DNA from: DAIDKA01 sp036267975
Lineage (GTDB): Bacteria > Pseudomonadota > Gammaproteobacteria > Steroidobacterales > Steroidobacteraceae
DNA: 64,000 bases
Direction of reading: 5' to 3'
Assembly: GCA_036267975.1 (NCBI GenBank)
Contig: DATAVA010000028.1
Span: forward strand, 340,009 to 404,008
Shown: positions 52,406 through 61,476 of the stretch, piece after piece
Position numbering within the stretch: the first letter of the stretch is position 1
Layout of the letters: each line of letters starts with the position of its first letter
Position numbers and translations under genes: made by a program
The notes under the pieces: generated by a model
What the model saw: the letters and a program-made list of their open reading frames with translations, nothing else
Database searches by the model: none
What the model was told of the DNA's origin: nothing

Positions 52406-53635
52406 CTACATCGAACGCAACGCTTCGCTAGGTGAGACTCGAGCAGCGAGCAAGGCCGGGCGCAGGGCGGCTATCTGGCCAAGCAATATTACGGCGAGCG
52501 CACACAGAAGCAGGTCCGCGATGGGGAGCGGCCCAACCCCATAGCGGGTCCGCAACAACAGGTTCAGGCCTTCGGATGCAAGCGCGCCAAGCGCTGCACC
52601 GGAAAAGCAAAGCAGCGCGTTCTCGGTCAGGAAATTGCCGACCACCGCGGGCCGCGTTGCGCCCAATGCACGCCGGATACCGATCTGTGTCCTTCTGCGC
52701 ACCACCCACAGGCTGGTAAGAGCCACGATGCCGAGCGCCGTTATCACCACCAGGATGACGCACAGGATGCCCAAGGCAATGGCGATGGAGCGGTCCTTCT
52801 CGTAAGCGGTGCTGCGTATTTCAGTGAAGGGGCGCAGCCGGCCGAATATCCGATTCGGGTTCTCGCGGACGAGCGCCTTCATTACGTTGGGCATCGTCGT
52901 ATCCAGGGTGCCCGCTTTCACGTGCACGATGAACAAGCCCACACCCCCTGCCGCAACGATCGGCAGGATGATCGAGTTCTCGCTCGCGTGCTCTTCGGTC
53001 ATCGTGGCAGCTTGCGTGGACTGCAGGCGATCGACGACGCCAATGACGGTCACGGGCTTGCGTGGGGCTGAGGCCACGTAGATGGTCTTTCCCAAAGCGG
53101 GGCCTGCACGGAACAGTTGCCGCTCCAGTGATCGGGAAATGATGGCAACGTCCGGGATTGGCGGTGCATTGAATTGCCCGGGAATGACTTCGGCGGGCTT
53201 GAAATTCCTACCCTCCACCAGCTTCAGGCCCAAAGTCCCGATGCCATGCTGATCCAGCGCATAAACTTCAGCCTGCGCATCCTGTTCGCCATAGTTGGTG
53301 ATGCCCGGCTTGGTGCTGATTCCGTCGTCCCAACCTCCGCCCCGCAACGGGTAGCCGTTTGCACCGACCGCATCGACGACATTCGCAGTCGCGCGAACAT
53401 TGGCAAGATCGGCCTCCTGCAGCGCATTGGTGCGCACGCCTTTCGTGAAGACAAACCCGATGGCGAAGACCTCACGCTCCGCAATCCCCGTAGGCCGCGC
53501 GATCAGCGTGGCCCGATCCGCAATGACCGAGACGACATTGCTGACAATCGCCAGTGTCAGGGCGATCTGCGCAATCACCAGGAACGGACCAGTCGTGTTG
53601 CGCCTCAGCGCCTTCAATATCGGCGCGACATCCAT
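52406..53635 (-). CDS. FtsX/MacB-type ABC permease, second of a pair
   Basis: 409 aa from ATG 53635. One N-terminal helix, LVIAQIALTLAIVSNVVSVI, is followed by a large periplasmic MacB-like domain (about 45-270) and three more helices at the C-terminus, with VVRRRTQIGIRRALGATRPA as the FtsX signature. The final ALRPALLAARVSPSEALRSM is also typical. It lies 13 bp downstream of the first permease. The ATPase partner is not in the window, so the complex must use one encoded elsewhere. Confidence 0.82.
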   Translation of the reverse strand: MDVAPILKALRRNTTGPFLVIAQIALTLAIVSNVVSVIADRATLIARPTGIAEREVFAIGFVFTKGVRTNALQEADLANVRATANVVDAVGANGYPLRGGGWDDGISTKPGITNYGEQDAQAEVYALDQHGIGTLGLKLVEGRNFKPAEVIPGQFNAPPIPDVAIISRSLERQLFRAGPALGKTIYVASAPRKPVTVIGVVDRLQSTQAATMTEEHASENSIILPIVAAGGVGLFIVHVKAGTLDTTMPNVMKALVRENPNRIFGRLRPFTEIRSTAYEKDRSIAIALGILCVILVVITALGIVALTSLWVVRRRTQIGIRRALGATRPAVVGNFLTENALLCFSGAALGALASEGLNLLLRTRYGVGPLPIADLLLCALAVILLGQIAALRPALLAARVSPSEALRSM

Positions 53636-53648
53636 GGCGATCCTCACG

Positions 53649-54965
53649 CTACCCACCCTTGATCTGCAGCGCGGGAGGGACGCGCATCGAGACCCAGGCC
53701 GGATAGATCCCGGCAACGAGAGTGGCCGCGATGGCGAACACGATCGTCACGACCACCAGCACGCCATCCATTTGGGCGATCCGGCTCATTCCCGCCGGGA
53801 AGAGCACGCGTATGACCCATAACGACACGATTGCCAGGCCCAGCCCGCAAGCGCCTCCGACCAAGCCTACGATGCCGGACTCGACGACCACCTGCGCGAA
53901 CACATCGCGCCGACTCGCACCCAGGGCCCGACGCATGCCCAACCGCGGTGCGCGCCCGAACTCCTTTGCCAGCATCAGACTCAGCGCACTGACCAGACAG
54001 ACGACGAAGAATCCGAACGCGACGATGACCGAAATCCTCGCGTCATCGGGGACCACCTTTTGCGCGACGAGCCACTCCCCGACGTTTCGAAGCCGATCGT
54101 TCGGCGGCCAGGTAAAGCGCCCCGAGCGCTGTTGATCGCGCGAGTAATTGTCGAGAAATTGCCGGTAGCGAGCGACGTCACGCGCTTGCGGCAGCTCCAC
54201 CCAGAACTGCAGCCATACGCACTCCGAGCGCATCAGATCAGCCAACGTCGTGCCACTGGACCCGGCATAGCACTGGACGTACTCGGACGTATACATCTTA
54301 TGGGCGATGGTCACGGAGAGCGGCAGATAGATATCCTCGCCGTCGTCGAAACTCTGGCCGCCGATCACATCGTAAAAGCGCGGCTTTGGATCCCAGCTGT
54401 CCGTGACGCCGATCACTCGATAGATGTCGTCACCCAGTTTCAGGGATCGGCCGACGCTGTTCATGCCGGCGAAAAGTCGCCTATTCAGCTTTTTGGTCAG
54501 GACGACCACGGGGTTTAGATTTGCATCATCCGACTCTTCCCAGCCGTGCCCATAGAGCATCGGCACATCGAACATGGCGAAAAAGTCCGCGGAGACGGCT
54601 CGTCCGTAAGTCGGAAAACGGCTCAGGCGCGGATCCGCCGGTACGACGCTCAGCGGCACCTCGTGCATGGCAACCTGGCGCCGTGCCGCGCGCGCGTTCA
54701 GCAGCGCCGTGGCGTCCCGATAGGAGAGCTGCGTCGGCGGCTCATGATCCCCCGGGTTGCGACTGCGTGGGCCGCCATTGTCGATTTGAACATTAAAGAG
54801 CTGCCTGGATTTTTCGGGAATAGGATCGCGCGACATGACGTACAGCACGGTATATGCGGTCATGGTCATAGCGACGCCCAGCGCAATGGCCGCCACCATC
54901 AACAGTGTCAGTCTCCAGTCGCGCCTGAAGCTGACCAAGGCAAGGCGAAAGTAGTAGTTCAGCAT
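53649..54965 (-). CDS. FtsX/MacB-type ABC permease, first of a pair
   Basis: 438 aa from ATG 54965. N-terminal helix TLLMVAAIALGVAMTMTAYT, a long periplasmic domain (to about residue 300), then ISVIVAFGFFVVCLVSALSL and two further helices with the signature EFGRAPRLGMRRALGASRRD and end YPAWVSMRVPPALQIKGG. Its ATG shares a base with the stop of an upstream remnant (TGATG). It is translated together with the second permease; such pairs form MacB-like exporters acting on lipoproteins, peptides or toxins. No cognate periplasmic adaptor is seen next to them. Confidence 0.82.
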   Translation of the reverse strand: MLNYYFRLALVSFRRDWRLTLLMVAAIALGVAMTMTAYTVLYVMSRDPIPEKSRQLFNVQIDNGGPRSRNPGDHEPPTQLSYRDATALLNARAARRQVAMHEVPLSVVPADPRLSRFPTYGRAVSADFFAMFDVPMLYGHGWEESDDANLNPVVVLTKKLNRRLFAGMNSVGRSLKLGDDIYRVIGVTDSWDPKPRFYDVIGGQSFDDGEDIYLPLSVTIAHKMYTSEYVQCYAGSSGTTLADLMRSECVWLQFWVELPQARDVARYRQFLDNYSRDQQRSGRFTWPPNDRLRNVGEWLVAQKVVPDDARISVIVAFGFFVVCLVSALSLMLAKEFGRAPRLGMRRALGASRRDVFAQVVVESGIVGLVGGACGLGLAIVSLWVIRVLFPAGMSRIAQMDGVLVVVTIVFAIAATLVAGIYPAWVSMRVPPALQIKGG

Positions 54966-55093
54966 CAACCAGGCTTGACGCGTTCCAGGCGGATGTTCTT
55001 CCACGTGGCCCAGGCAGGCTTGTCCGGTCCGTGCTGATCATGGTCGGTGAGCCCCGCGCCCACCATGAACGATCGTCGACTGACATCAGCCAC
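54965..55093 (-). pseudogene. Internally deleted Tat-type gene remnant
   Basis: A 42-codon frame from GTG 55093. The first part, VSRRSFMVGAGL, is a twin-arginine signal; directly after it comes TDHDQHGPDKPAWATWKNIR and LERVKPG, which looks like the end of a DUF1080-type or similar exported protein. The middle, normally 150 residues or more, is missing. The stop overlaps the permease start as an intact operon gene would do. Could still be a short expressed peptide. Confidence 0.5.
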
Positions 55094-55116
55094 GGTCTTC
55101 CCCTAGCTGCGGTTGA

Positions 55117-55953
55117 TCACTTCGGGCGGCGCAATACGCGCACGTCGCCATTAAGACTTTCCAGGGTCAGCTCCGGACCACCCGTGCCGATGCGCACGGT
55201 TCTGGACTTGCCGCTCACTCCCGCGTCCTGCGGCTTCGGCTCAAGCGCGAAATCGGTGAACAGGTGGCCGTTGAAGGTCTTCATGTGGAAGTCGGCTGAT
55301 GCGCTGGCGGGTAGGGTAACGGCTATGTCGCCATTGACGGTGCGGAAGGTGGACGAGCGCTGCGGCGCCGAAGCGAACGAGGCCGTCACCGCACCATTGA
55401 CCGCCATCACGCTTCCGGAGCCCGCTACATCGGTCATCGTAATGCGTCCATTGACGTTGCTCACGTCAAAGTCGCCGACCGTTCCCGAGATCAGCACAAT
55501 GCCGTTGTTGATCGTGCACAGCTGCAGGCGCACGGCGCGCGGCACGCGTATCGTGAAGTCGAAGCGCGCGTGATACCCGGGTTGCGACGTATAGCCGTTT
55601 GGCCCTCCGCACGTCTGCTGGCCGGGATATCTGACAATGGCGTGGATGGTCGCGGAAGTGGTTCCTGTACCGAGTACCACATCGCGATGGGCGGCACGCA
55701 TCTGCGCGTCATTCTCGGCGCTGAGGGACCGGTCGACGATCATCTCAACGTCGGCACCATCATAGGCCTGCACCGTGATGTTGCCCTCGATCGCCCGCAC
55801 TTCGAGCGTGTGCGTGCCGGGTCCCGCAAAATGCATGGTCAGTTTCTGTGAGGAGTGTTCAGTCAGCTCAGCTGCGTTGGTCGCTGCTGCAAAACACGTT
55901 GAAGCCCCCAACGGCACGACAACCATCAAGAACCATCGGCGGATATCAACCAT
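55117..55953 (-). CDS. Secreted beta-helix-like protein (DUF4097 type)
   Basis: 278 aa from ATG 55953. A signal peptide FLMVVVPLGASTCFAAATNA precedes strand-rich sequence with the DUF4097-style repeats: LEVRAIEGNITVQAYDGADV, NNGIVLISGTVGDFDVSNVN, GSVMAVNGAVTASFASAP, RTVNGDIAVTLPASASADF and LTLESLNGDVRVLRRP, each with the V/I-x-N/x-G-D-I/V pattern of adhesin-like beta structures. Two Cys are present. It lies 24 bp upstream of the deleted remnant and the two permeases, in the same direction. Such proteins often accompany anti-sigma or ABC systems; the task is unknown. Confidence 0.75.
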   Translation of the reverse strand: MVDIRRWFLMVVVPLGASTCFAAATNAAELTEHSSQKLTMHFAGPGTHTLEVRAIEGNITVQAYDGADVEMIVDRSLSAENDAQMRAAHRDVVLGTGTTSATIHAIVRYPGQQTCGGPNGYTSQPGYHARFDFTIRVPRAVRLQLCTINNGIVLISGTVGDFDVSNVNGRITMTDVAGSGSVMAVNGAVTASFASAPQRSSTFRTVNGDIAVTLPASASADFHMKTFNGHLFTDFALEPKPQDAGVSGKSRTVRIGTGGPELTLESLNGDVRVLRRPK

Positions 55954-56105
55954 GGTTGCACCAGCTCCTCGGCAGTGGTTTTTACGGGTATTTCTGGAGC
56001 AGCAGGGTGCACGCGCCGTGCCAGCGCTTGGATTGGTCCTAAGTGCTTGTATGGCCAGCGTTCCTGGCCCATGCGGCGTTGAGGCCGCTGTCCGTATGTC
56101 CGAAG

Positions 56106-56136
56106 GCGCGGACACTCGGACACCCGCGCGGACACT
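56106..56136. repeat. Short direct repeats (CGGACAC) in the leader region
   Basis: CGGACAC occurs three times (56109, 56117, 56129), with an 11-bp exact repeat GCGCGGACACT at 56106 and 56126. GTCCG, its reverse complement, occurs twice just before (56090 and 56098). They lie between the ankyrin gene end (56184) and the DUF4097-type start (55953) and could be protein-binding sites or fold into a hairpin. Confidence 0.35.
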
Positions 56137-56183
56137 TGGTGCGCCGCACCCGCCGGTTCGCGGGTCGGCCGATCAGTCAGCGC

Positions 56184-57713
56184 TTACAGCAGCTGGCTGG
56201 CCAGTTCCACCGGCGGCTGGTCCGCCGTCCTGATGCCGCCCGCGAGCAGCTGCTGCAGCAGCGCGGCACTGTCCTCGTGAACCACCTTGCCGGAGCCACC
56301 GCGGCCGTGGCCCTGCGCCAGGCCCATCGCCATATCGACGGCCGTATGCGACTGCGCATCCTTGATGCGCATGTCGGCGCCATGGGCCACCAGGTCCTTG
56401 ATCGCATCGTTCCAGCCCCAGTAGGCCGCGCCGTACAGGGCCGATTGCCCGCGGTTGTCGATGACGTTGACGTCGGCTCCTGCTTTGACGAGCAGGTCGA
56501 TGGCCACAATCGCCTCCTTCTCCGTGACGTACTTGCCGCGCGTGTCGATTTCATTCGAGCCCAGCCCAGCCGCTGCCATGAGCGGCGTGACGCCGAGTGC
56601 GTTCGCGAGGTCGGCCTTCGCCCCATGCGCCAGCAGCAGCTTCATCGCCCCCACATCACCCGCCTTGGCGGCGCGCAGCAGCGGCGTCGTGCCCACCGTC
56701 AGCAGCAGGTCCGCGCCGCGATCCGACCCGATCTGACGGAACGGCGGGAACAGCTTCAGTTGCGCATTCGGGTTCACCCCGGCATCGAGCAGCAGCTCGA
56801 TCATCTTCAGGCTCGTGGTCACGTCCAGCGACGGGCGGTCGGACCTGCCGCCATAGGGCAAGGTGTTCAGGTCGACGGCCGCATACAGCGGGGTGCGGCC
56901 CCACCAGTCCCAGTGGTTCGGATCGGCACCCACCTTCATCAGATACACCGCCACGTCGAAGTGGAAGTTTTCCGTCGCGATCAGCAGCGGCGAAATGCCG
57001 TCCGGGTCGCTCAGGTTCGGATCCGCCTTGGCCTTGATCAACGCCTGCACGCATTCCATGCAGCCCTGGCGCGCGGCGTACAGGAGCGGTGTGAGGCCAC
57101 CTGGCGCGCGCCACTGGATGCGCGGTTCCGCGCTCACCTGGCGCAGGTCCTCCTCGACTTTCGAGCGCGCGTTGGCATCGGCGCGATGGCGCAACAGCTC
57201 CTGCACCATGTCCGGCTGGCCTTCCGCAGCCGCGAAATGCAATGCCGTCTGGCCGCGCAGCCTCTCGGTCGCATCCACGTGCGCGCCATGGCGCAGCAGC
57301 AGTTCGGCGGCTTTCACATTGCTCGTGTGGGCCACGACCATCAGCGCCGTCTGGCCGTCGGCGTTGGCCGAATCCGGGTCCGCGCCGGCCCTCAGCAGCA
57401 GCTCGATCACCGCCGGATCCCCGTAGGCGGCGGCCTCCGACATGGGCGTCGCGCCGTAATGGTTGGCGGCTTTCACATCCGCATGCGCCTTGAGCAGTCG
57501 CTCGACCAGGGCGCGGTCGTCGCGATGCGCGGCCCACAGCAGCGCGGTCGAACCGTCCTCAGATGCCGCATTCACGTCGGCGCCGTGGTCGATGAGTGCC
57601 AGTGCCGGTTGCGTCTGGCCTGCGTCGGCCAGGTCCACCAGTGACGAATCACCGGCGGCGGCCATTGCGGGGCCTGCGACGGCGAGCAGTGCGAGACCGA
57701 GCCATGATTTCAT
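56184..57713 (-). CDS. Secreted ankyrin-repeat protein (distal gene of the DUF1592 operon)
   Basis: 509 aa from ATG 57713. A Sec signal SWLGLALLAVAGPAMAA is followed by about ten ankyrin repeats across residues 25-470, for example DGSTALLWAAHRDDRALVER, YGATPMSEAAAYGDPAVIEL and GGLTPLLYAARQGCMECVQA, each with the T-P/A-L-x-x-A motif. Between repeats there are long loops (NTLPYGGRSDRPSLDV). It shares features with the ankyrin protein at 63085, such as TPLYAAVDLN versus TPLYVAVDMN, so they are paralogues. It starts 4 bp after the DUF1552 gene. A periplasmic binding or scaffold role is likely. Confidence 0.85.
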   Translation of the reverse strand: MKSWLGLALLAVAGPAMAAAGDSSLVDLADAGQTQPALALIDHGADVNAASEDGSTALLWAAHRDDRALVERLLKAHADVKAANHYGATPMSEAAAYGDPAVIELLLRAGADPDSANADGQTALMVVAHTSNVKAAELLLRHGAHVDATERLRGQTALHFAAAEGQPDMVQELLRHRADANARSKVEEDLRQVSAEPRIQWRAPGGLTPLLYAARQGCMECVQALIKAKADPNLSDPDGISPLLIATENFHFDVAVYLMKVGADPNHWDWWGRTPLYAAVDLNTLPYGGRSDRPSLDVTTSLKMIELLLDAGVNPNAQLKLFPPFRQIGSDRGADLLLTVGTTPLLRAAKAGDVGAMKLLLAHGAKADLANALGVTPLMAAAGLGSNEIDTRGKYVTEKEAIVAIDLLVKAGADVNVIDNRGQSALYGAAYWGWNDAIKDLVAHGADMRIKDAQSHTAVDMAMGLAQGHGRGGSGKVVHEDSAALLQQLLAGGIRTADQPPVELASQLL

Positions 57714-57717
57714 TTGC

Positions 57718-59040
57718 CTAGATCTCCGAGATTTCGCCGGTACTGTCGCCGACCCGATCCTGTTGAATCCCCGCGCGGCGCAGCATGGTGAGCAGCACGT
57801 TCGCCAGCGGCGTGTGGTCCGGATAGCGCAGGTGCTGGCCGCCCTTGATCTTCCCGCAGGCTCCGCCGACCAGCGCGGTGGGCAGTGGATACTGGTCGTG
57901 CGCATTGCTGTTGCTCATGTTGCTGCCGTACAGAATCATCGCATGGTCGTACAGCGAGCCATCGCCATCGGGAGTGTCCGCCAGCCGCTTCAGGAACGCA
58001 GCCAGCTTGGTCGTGTGATAGGTCTGGATCTTGATCAGCTTCTCGATCTTGGTCGGATCACCCTGGTGGTGCGAGATCGGATGGAACGCGTCCGGCACGC
58101 CGATGAACGGATAGGTCATGCTGCTCACTTCATGCGCCATCGTCATGGTCGCGATATGCGTCAGGTTCGCCTGGAACGCCAGCGCGATCATGTCGAACAT
58201 CAGCGCCTGCTGCTCCGGGAACTGATCCGGAATGCCCAGCGGCACCGCCGGCAGCTTCAGATGCGACAGGTCCTGGCTCTCCATCTTCTGTACGCGCCGC
58301 TCCACCTCGCGCACGCTGTCCAGGTAGTCGCTCAGGACCACCCGATCAGCGGGTCCCAGATCCGCGCGCATGGACTGCGCATCCGCCGCCACCATGTCCA
58401 GCACGCTGTCGTAACGCTTGCCCAGCGCGGTGCGTTCGGCCGGCGTGTCGCCACGGCCGAAGAGCCGCTGGAAGAGGTTACGCGGGTTGTATTCCATCGG
58501 CAGCGGCGTGGTCGGCGTACGGAACGAGATCGTGCCGGAGAAGCTGCAGCCGTAGGCGCGATCGCACACGCCCCCGCCGCCATCCTGCTCGGTGGCAACT
58601 TCCAGTGACGGGAGCGGCGTGTCCTGGCCCAGGTGCTGGGCCGCGATCTGGTCCACCGTCACGCCGCCGATCGGATCCTGGCTCTCCTTCGGGTGCACGC
58701 ACGACAACCACGTGCCCGGCACGATGGCGTGCACGGCCGCGCTCTCCGCCGGCCGGTTGCCGAGGTTGCTCACCACCACCAGTTCCTTCTGGTACGGCCC
58801 GAGCGCCTCCAGGATCGGCGAGAGCTTGAAATCGCGGCCGACGCCGCTCGGCGTCCACTTGTCCATGATTGCGCCGTGCGGAAAGTAGATGAATGCCATC
58901 TTCATCTTCGGCATCGCGGCGGTCTGTGCTAAAGCGACGCTCGCCGGAATCATCGCATCGAGCAGCGGCAGCGCCACGACGGCACCGACACCCCGCAGGA
59001 CGGTGCGGCGCGAGAGGTGTTTCTTGGTGATGAAATGCAT
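57718..59040 (-). CDS. Tat-exported DUF1552 protein
   Basis: 440 aa. Twin-arginine signal HLSRRTVLRGVGAVVALPLL followed by the DUF1552 body, with KMAFIYFPHGAIMDKWTPSG, VVVSNLGNRPAESAAVHAI, SFSGTISFRTPTTPLPMEYN and the end LYDHAMILYGSNMSNSNAHD. The final third resembles the alkaline-phosphatase/DUF1501-like fold (YGSNMSN, HLRYPDHTPLANVLLTML). It is usually encoded beside a DUF1592 cytochrome-like gene in planctomycetes, acidobacteria and some gammaproteobacteria; the pair's function is not established. Here DUF1592 is 19 bp upstream. Confidence 0.87.
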   Translation of the reverse strand: MHFITKKHLSRRTVLRGVGAVVALPLLDAMIPASVALAQTAAMPKMKMAFIYFPHGAIMDKWTPSGVGRDFKLSPILEALGPYQKELVVVSNLGNRPAESAAVHAIVPGTWLSCVHPKESQDPIGGVTVDQIAAQHLGQDTPLPSLEVATEQDGGGGVCDRAYGCSFSGTISFRTPTTPLPMEYNPRNLFQRLFGRGDTPAERTALGKRYDSVLDMVAADAQSMRADLGPADRVVLSDYLDSVREVERRVQKMESQDLSHLKLPAVPLGIPDQFPEQQALMFDMIALAFQANLTHIATMTMAHEVSSMTYPFIGVPDAFHPISHHQGDPTKIEKLIKIQTYHTTKLAAFLKRLADTPDGDGSLYDHAMILYGSNMSNSNAHDQYPLPTALVGGACGKIKGGQHLRYPDHTPLANVLLTMLRRAGIQQDRVGDSTGEISEI

Positions 59041-59059
59041 GGTGAGTCCTTTGGCGCCG

Positions 59060-61474
59060 TCAGTGCGGCACCGACACCTGAGTTACCTTCACATCCGGCT
59101 GGCCCGCGCCTTTGAGCACGGGCATTTCCTTCATCTGGAACGCGGGGCTTGCCACGATGCCAAGCAGGATGGACGAGAAGCGATCGTGATCGGCCGCCGC
59201 CTCGCGCACGATCCTGCGCACCGTCGGCATGTCGTGATAATCGAGCGTGCGGCCCAACGCGTAGGCCATCAGATTGCCCGTCAGCGTCTGCACGAACTGC
59301 TGCGGGCGCGCCATCAGCCGCTTGCGCAGGTCATCCGGACCACTCACCGGCGTGCCGTCCGCCATCTTTCCCGAGGCATCGATGGGGGTGCCGGTGTCAT
59401 AGTCCTTGGTGCGCCATTGGCCCACCGCGTCGAAGTTCTCCAGCGACAATCCCATCGGATCCATGATGCCGTGACAGGCATTGCACGAGGGCTGCGAGCG
59501 GTGCTTCTCCATGCGTTCGCGCACCGTGAGCGGCCGCGCGCCCGGAATATTTTCCACCAGGGCCGGAATGGCCGGCGGCGGCGCATGCGGCGGCGTCCCC
59601 TCGACCGACTCGAGCACCCACGCGCCGCGCAATACCGGTGCGGTGCGGTTGGCGTAGGAAGTGCCCATCAGGATCGCGCCCTTGCCCAGCAGTCCCCAGC
59701 GGCGCGAATCGGTGAGCGTCACCCGACGGAAATCGCTGCCCAGGACATTGGGCACGCCGTAGTGCAGCGCCAGCCGACCGTTGACGAAGGTGTAGTCGGC
59801 GTTGAGCAGATCGAGCACATCATGGTCCTGCAGCAGCACGCTGCCCAGGAACAGCTCCATCTCCTTCTTGAAGGCATACCGCAGATCCTCATCGAACGCC
59901 GGATAGGTGGCCTGGTCCGGATTGATGCGATCCATGTCATCGACTTTCAGCCACTGGAACGCAAAATTCGTGACCAGCGAGTTGGCGCGTGGATCGGCCA
60001 GCATGCGCTTGACCTGCGCCGCCAGCACCTGCGGCTCATGCAGCTGGTTCGCGACGGCCAGGTCCAGCAGCTTCTCATCCGGCCCCTCGCTCCACAGGAA
60101 GAAGGACAGGCGCGAGGCCAGCTCCAGGTCGCTGATGCGAAAGCTCATCCCCGGCTGCAGGTTGCGCGGCACCCGCTCGACCCGGTACAGGAACTTCGGG
60201 CTGGACAGTATCGCCACCAGCGCGTTCTCGATGCCCGCATCAAAGCTTGCGCCCTGCCGGGCTTCCTGGAAGAACCGCAGCGGGGGGGCGATATCGGTGT
60301 CGGTCACCGGGCGCCGGTACGCGACCCGCTCCAGGTTCGCGATGATCTGTCGGGCGCAGGGCAGTTCCGCGCTTGCATCGGCCGGGTGGCACACGAAGAT
60401 CCTGTGGCGGCTGGGGGTGTCGCTGACGCCGGTTGGATCGAACGGTCCCGTGATCTGCAGGCCCGTGGCGCGGCCTCCAAAACCACCAAACCCGCCACCG
60501 GCAGGATCCAGTGGCTGCAGCCAGTCATCGGATTCGGGTTGCTCATGCTCCACGAAGGCGACCGCGATTGCGTGCGGACCCGCGGTCACGTGCAATCGTG
60601 GCGCCGGCGCGCGTGCGCGCGGATTCCCCCGCCCTCCCGCAGCAGCGGGCGCGGCCCCCGGCGCGGCGGCGCCTTGCTGGTATACCTGCTTGCCGTCGAT
60701 CAGCAGCATCGCGCCAGCCCCGCCACGGCCCAGGTCGAACTCATAGTCACCATCGGCCGGAAAGTCGTGACTCACCAGCATGCCGTGCGTGCCCAGCGGC
60801 AGCCCTTCGATATGCGCGGCCTGGCCCTCGCGCGGCGCGCGCAGGATGGCGATGCTCTTGTGCGCCTGCGGATTGCCCATGGCCAGCGCCGCCACGCTCG
60901 ATGCCGCCGAGATGTACTGATCGAGGAACGTCGGGGAGACCTTCAGGACATTCGCGATGTCATCAAAGCCATCGCTCATCGTGTCCTTCGGCAACAGGGA
61001 CTCCACATCCACGCTGAGGTCCAGCAGTTGCTGCACCGAGCGGGCGTACTCGGTGCGGTTGAGTCGATGCAAGGTCACGTAGCCCGGATCCGGATGAGCG
61101 GCATCCGCCGCATCGAGGTTGGTCTGCAGCCAGGACACGAACGAATCGATGCGCCCCTGCGGCGGCTGCTTTTCGCCCGGCGGGGGCATGAGACGCCCCT
61201 GCAGCTTCGTGACCGCTTCTTCCCAGATCTTCGCGTCCTGGGGAATATCCTGCGGTTGCATGGTGTCGAAGGCGACACTGCCCGCCCAATCATTCGCGTT
61301 GTGACATTTCTCGCAATACTCGCCCAGCAGCTGCCACTTTTCATGCGCAGCGGCATCGCCTCCACTGGGTGCCGCGTTTGAGGCCAGGGCCGTGCCGGCG
61401 CCTGCCACCGCGAGACCGAGGCCGACGGCCAGCGCCGCAAGAGTCGGACGTATCAGGTTCACGATTGCCTTCAT
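59060..61474 (-). CDS. DUF1587/1595/1592/1588/1585 cytochrome-like secreted protein
   Basis: 804 aa with a Sec signal (TLAALAVGLGLAVAGAGTALA). One heme c site CEKCH is at about residues 54-58. The order of PF domains that I infer is DUF1587 (around LHRLNRTEYARSVQQLLDL), a beta domain with a Pro/Ala/Gly/Arg-rich linker (PGAAPAAAGGRGNPRARAPA), DUF1595, DUF1592 (FRISDLELASRLSFFLWSEG), DUF1588 (GILMGTSYANRTAPVLRGAW, CNACHGIMDPMG with a second C-x2-C-H) and DUF1585 at the end. The second motif CNACH may hold another heme. It lies 2 bp after the MBL gene and 19 bp before DUF1552. Substrate unknown; polymer or phenol oxidation is a guess. Confidence 0.88.
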   Translation of the reverse strand: MKAIVNLIRPTLAALAVGLGLAVAGAGTALASNAAPSGGDAAAHEKWQLLGEYCEKCHNANDWAGSVAFDTMQPQDIPQDAKIWEEAVTKLQGRLMPPPGEKQPPQGRIDSFVSWLQTNLDAADAAHPDPGYVTLHRLNRTEYARSVQQLLDLSVDVESLLPKDTMSDGFDDIANVLKVSPTFLDQYISAASSVAALAMGNPQAHKSIAILRAPREGQAAHIEGLPLGTHGMLVSHDFPADGDYEFDLGRGGAGAMLLIDGKQVYQQGAAAPGAAPAAAGGRGNPRARAPAPRLHVTAGPHAIAVAFVEHEQPESDDWLQPLDPAGGGFGGFGGRATGLQITGPFDPTGVSDTPSRHRIFVCHPADASAELPCARQIIANLERVAYRRPVTDTDIAPPLRFFQEARQGASFDAGIENALVAILSSPKFLYRVERVPRNLQPGMSFRISDLELASRLSFFLWSEGPDEKLLDLAVANQLHEPQVLAAQVKRMLADPRANSLVTNFAFQWLKVDDMDRINPDQATYPAFDEDLRYAFKKEMELFLGSVLLQDHDVLDLLNADYTFVNGRLALHYGVPNVLGSDFRRVTLTDSRRWGLLGKGAILMGTSYANRTAPVLRGAWVLESVEGTPPHAPPPAIPALVENIPGARPLTVRERMEKHRSQPSCNACHGIMDPMGLSLENFDAVGQWRTKDYDTGTPIDASGKMADGTPVSGPDDLRKRLMARPQQFVQTLTGNLMAYALGRTLDYHDMPTVRRIVREAAADHDRFSSILLGIVASPAFQMKEMPVLKGAGQPDVKVTQVSVPH

Positions 61475-61476
61475 GA

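Noticed and set aside
58889..61381. 830-codon plus-strand open frame
   Set aside because: Antisense to DUF1592, rich in His, Arg and Gln as expected from a shadow frame.
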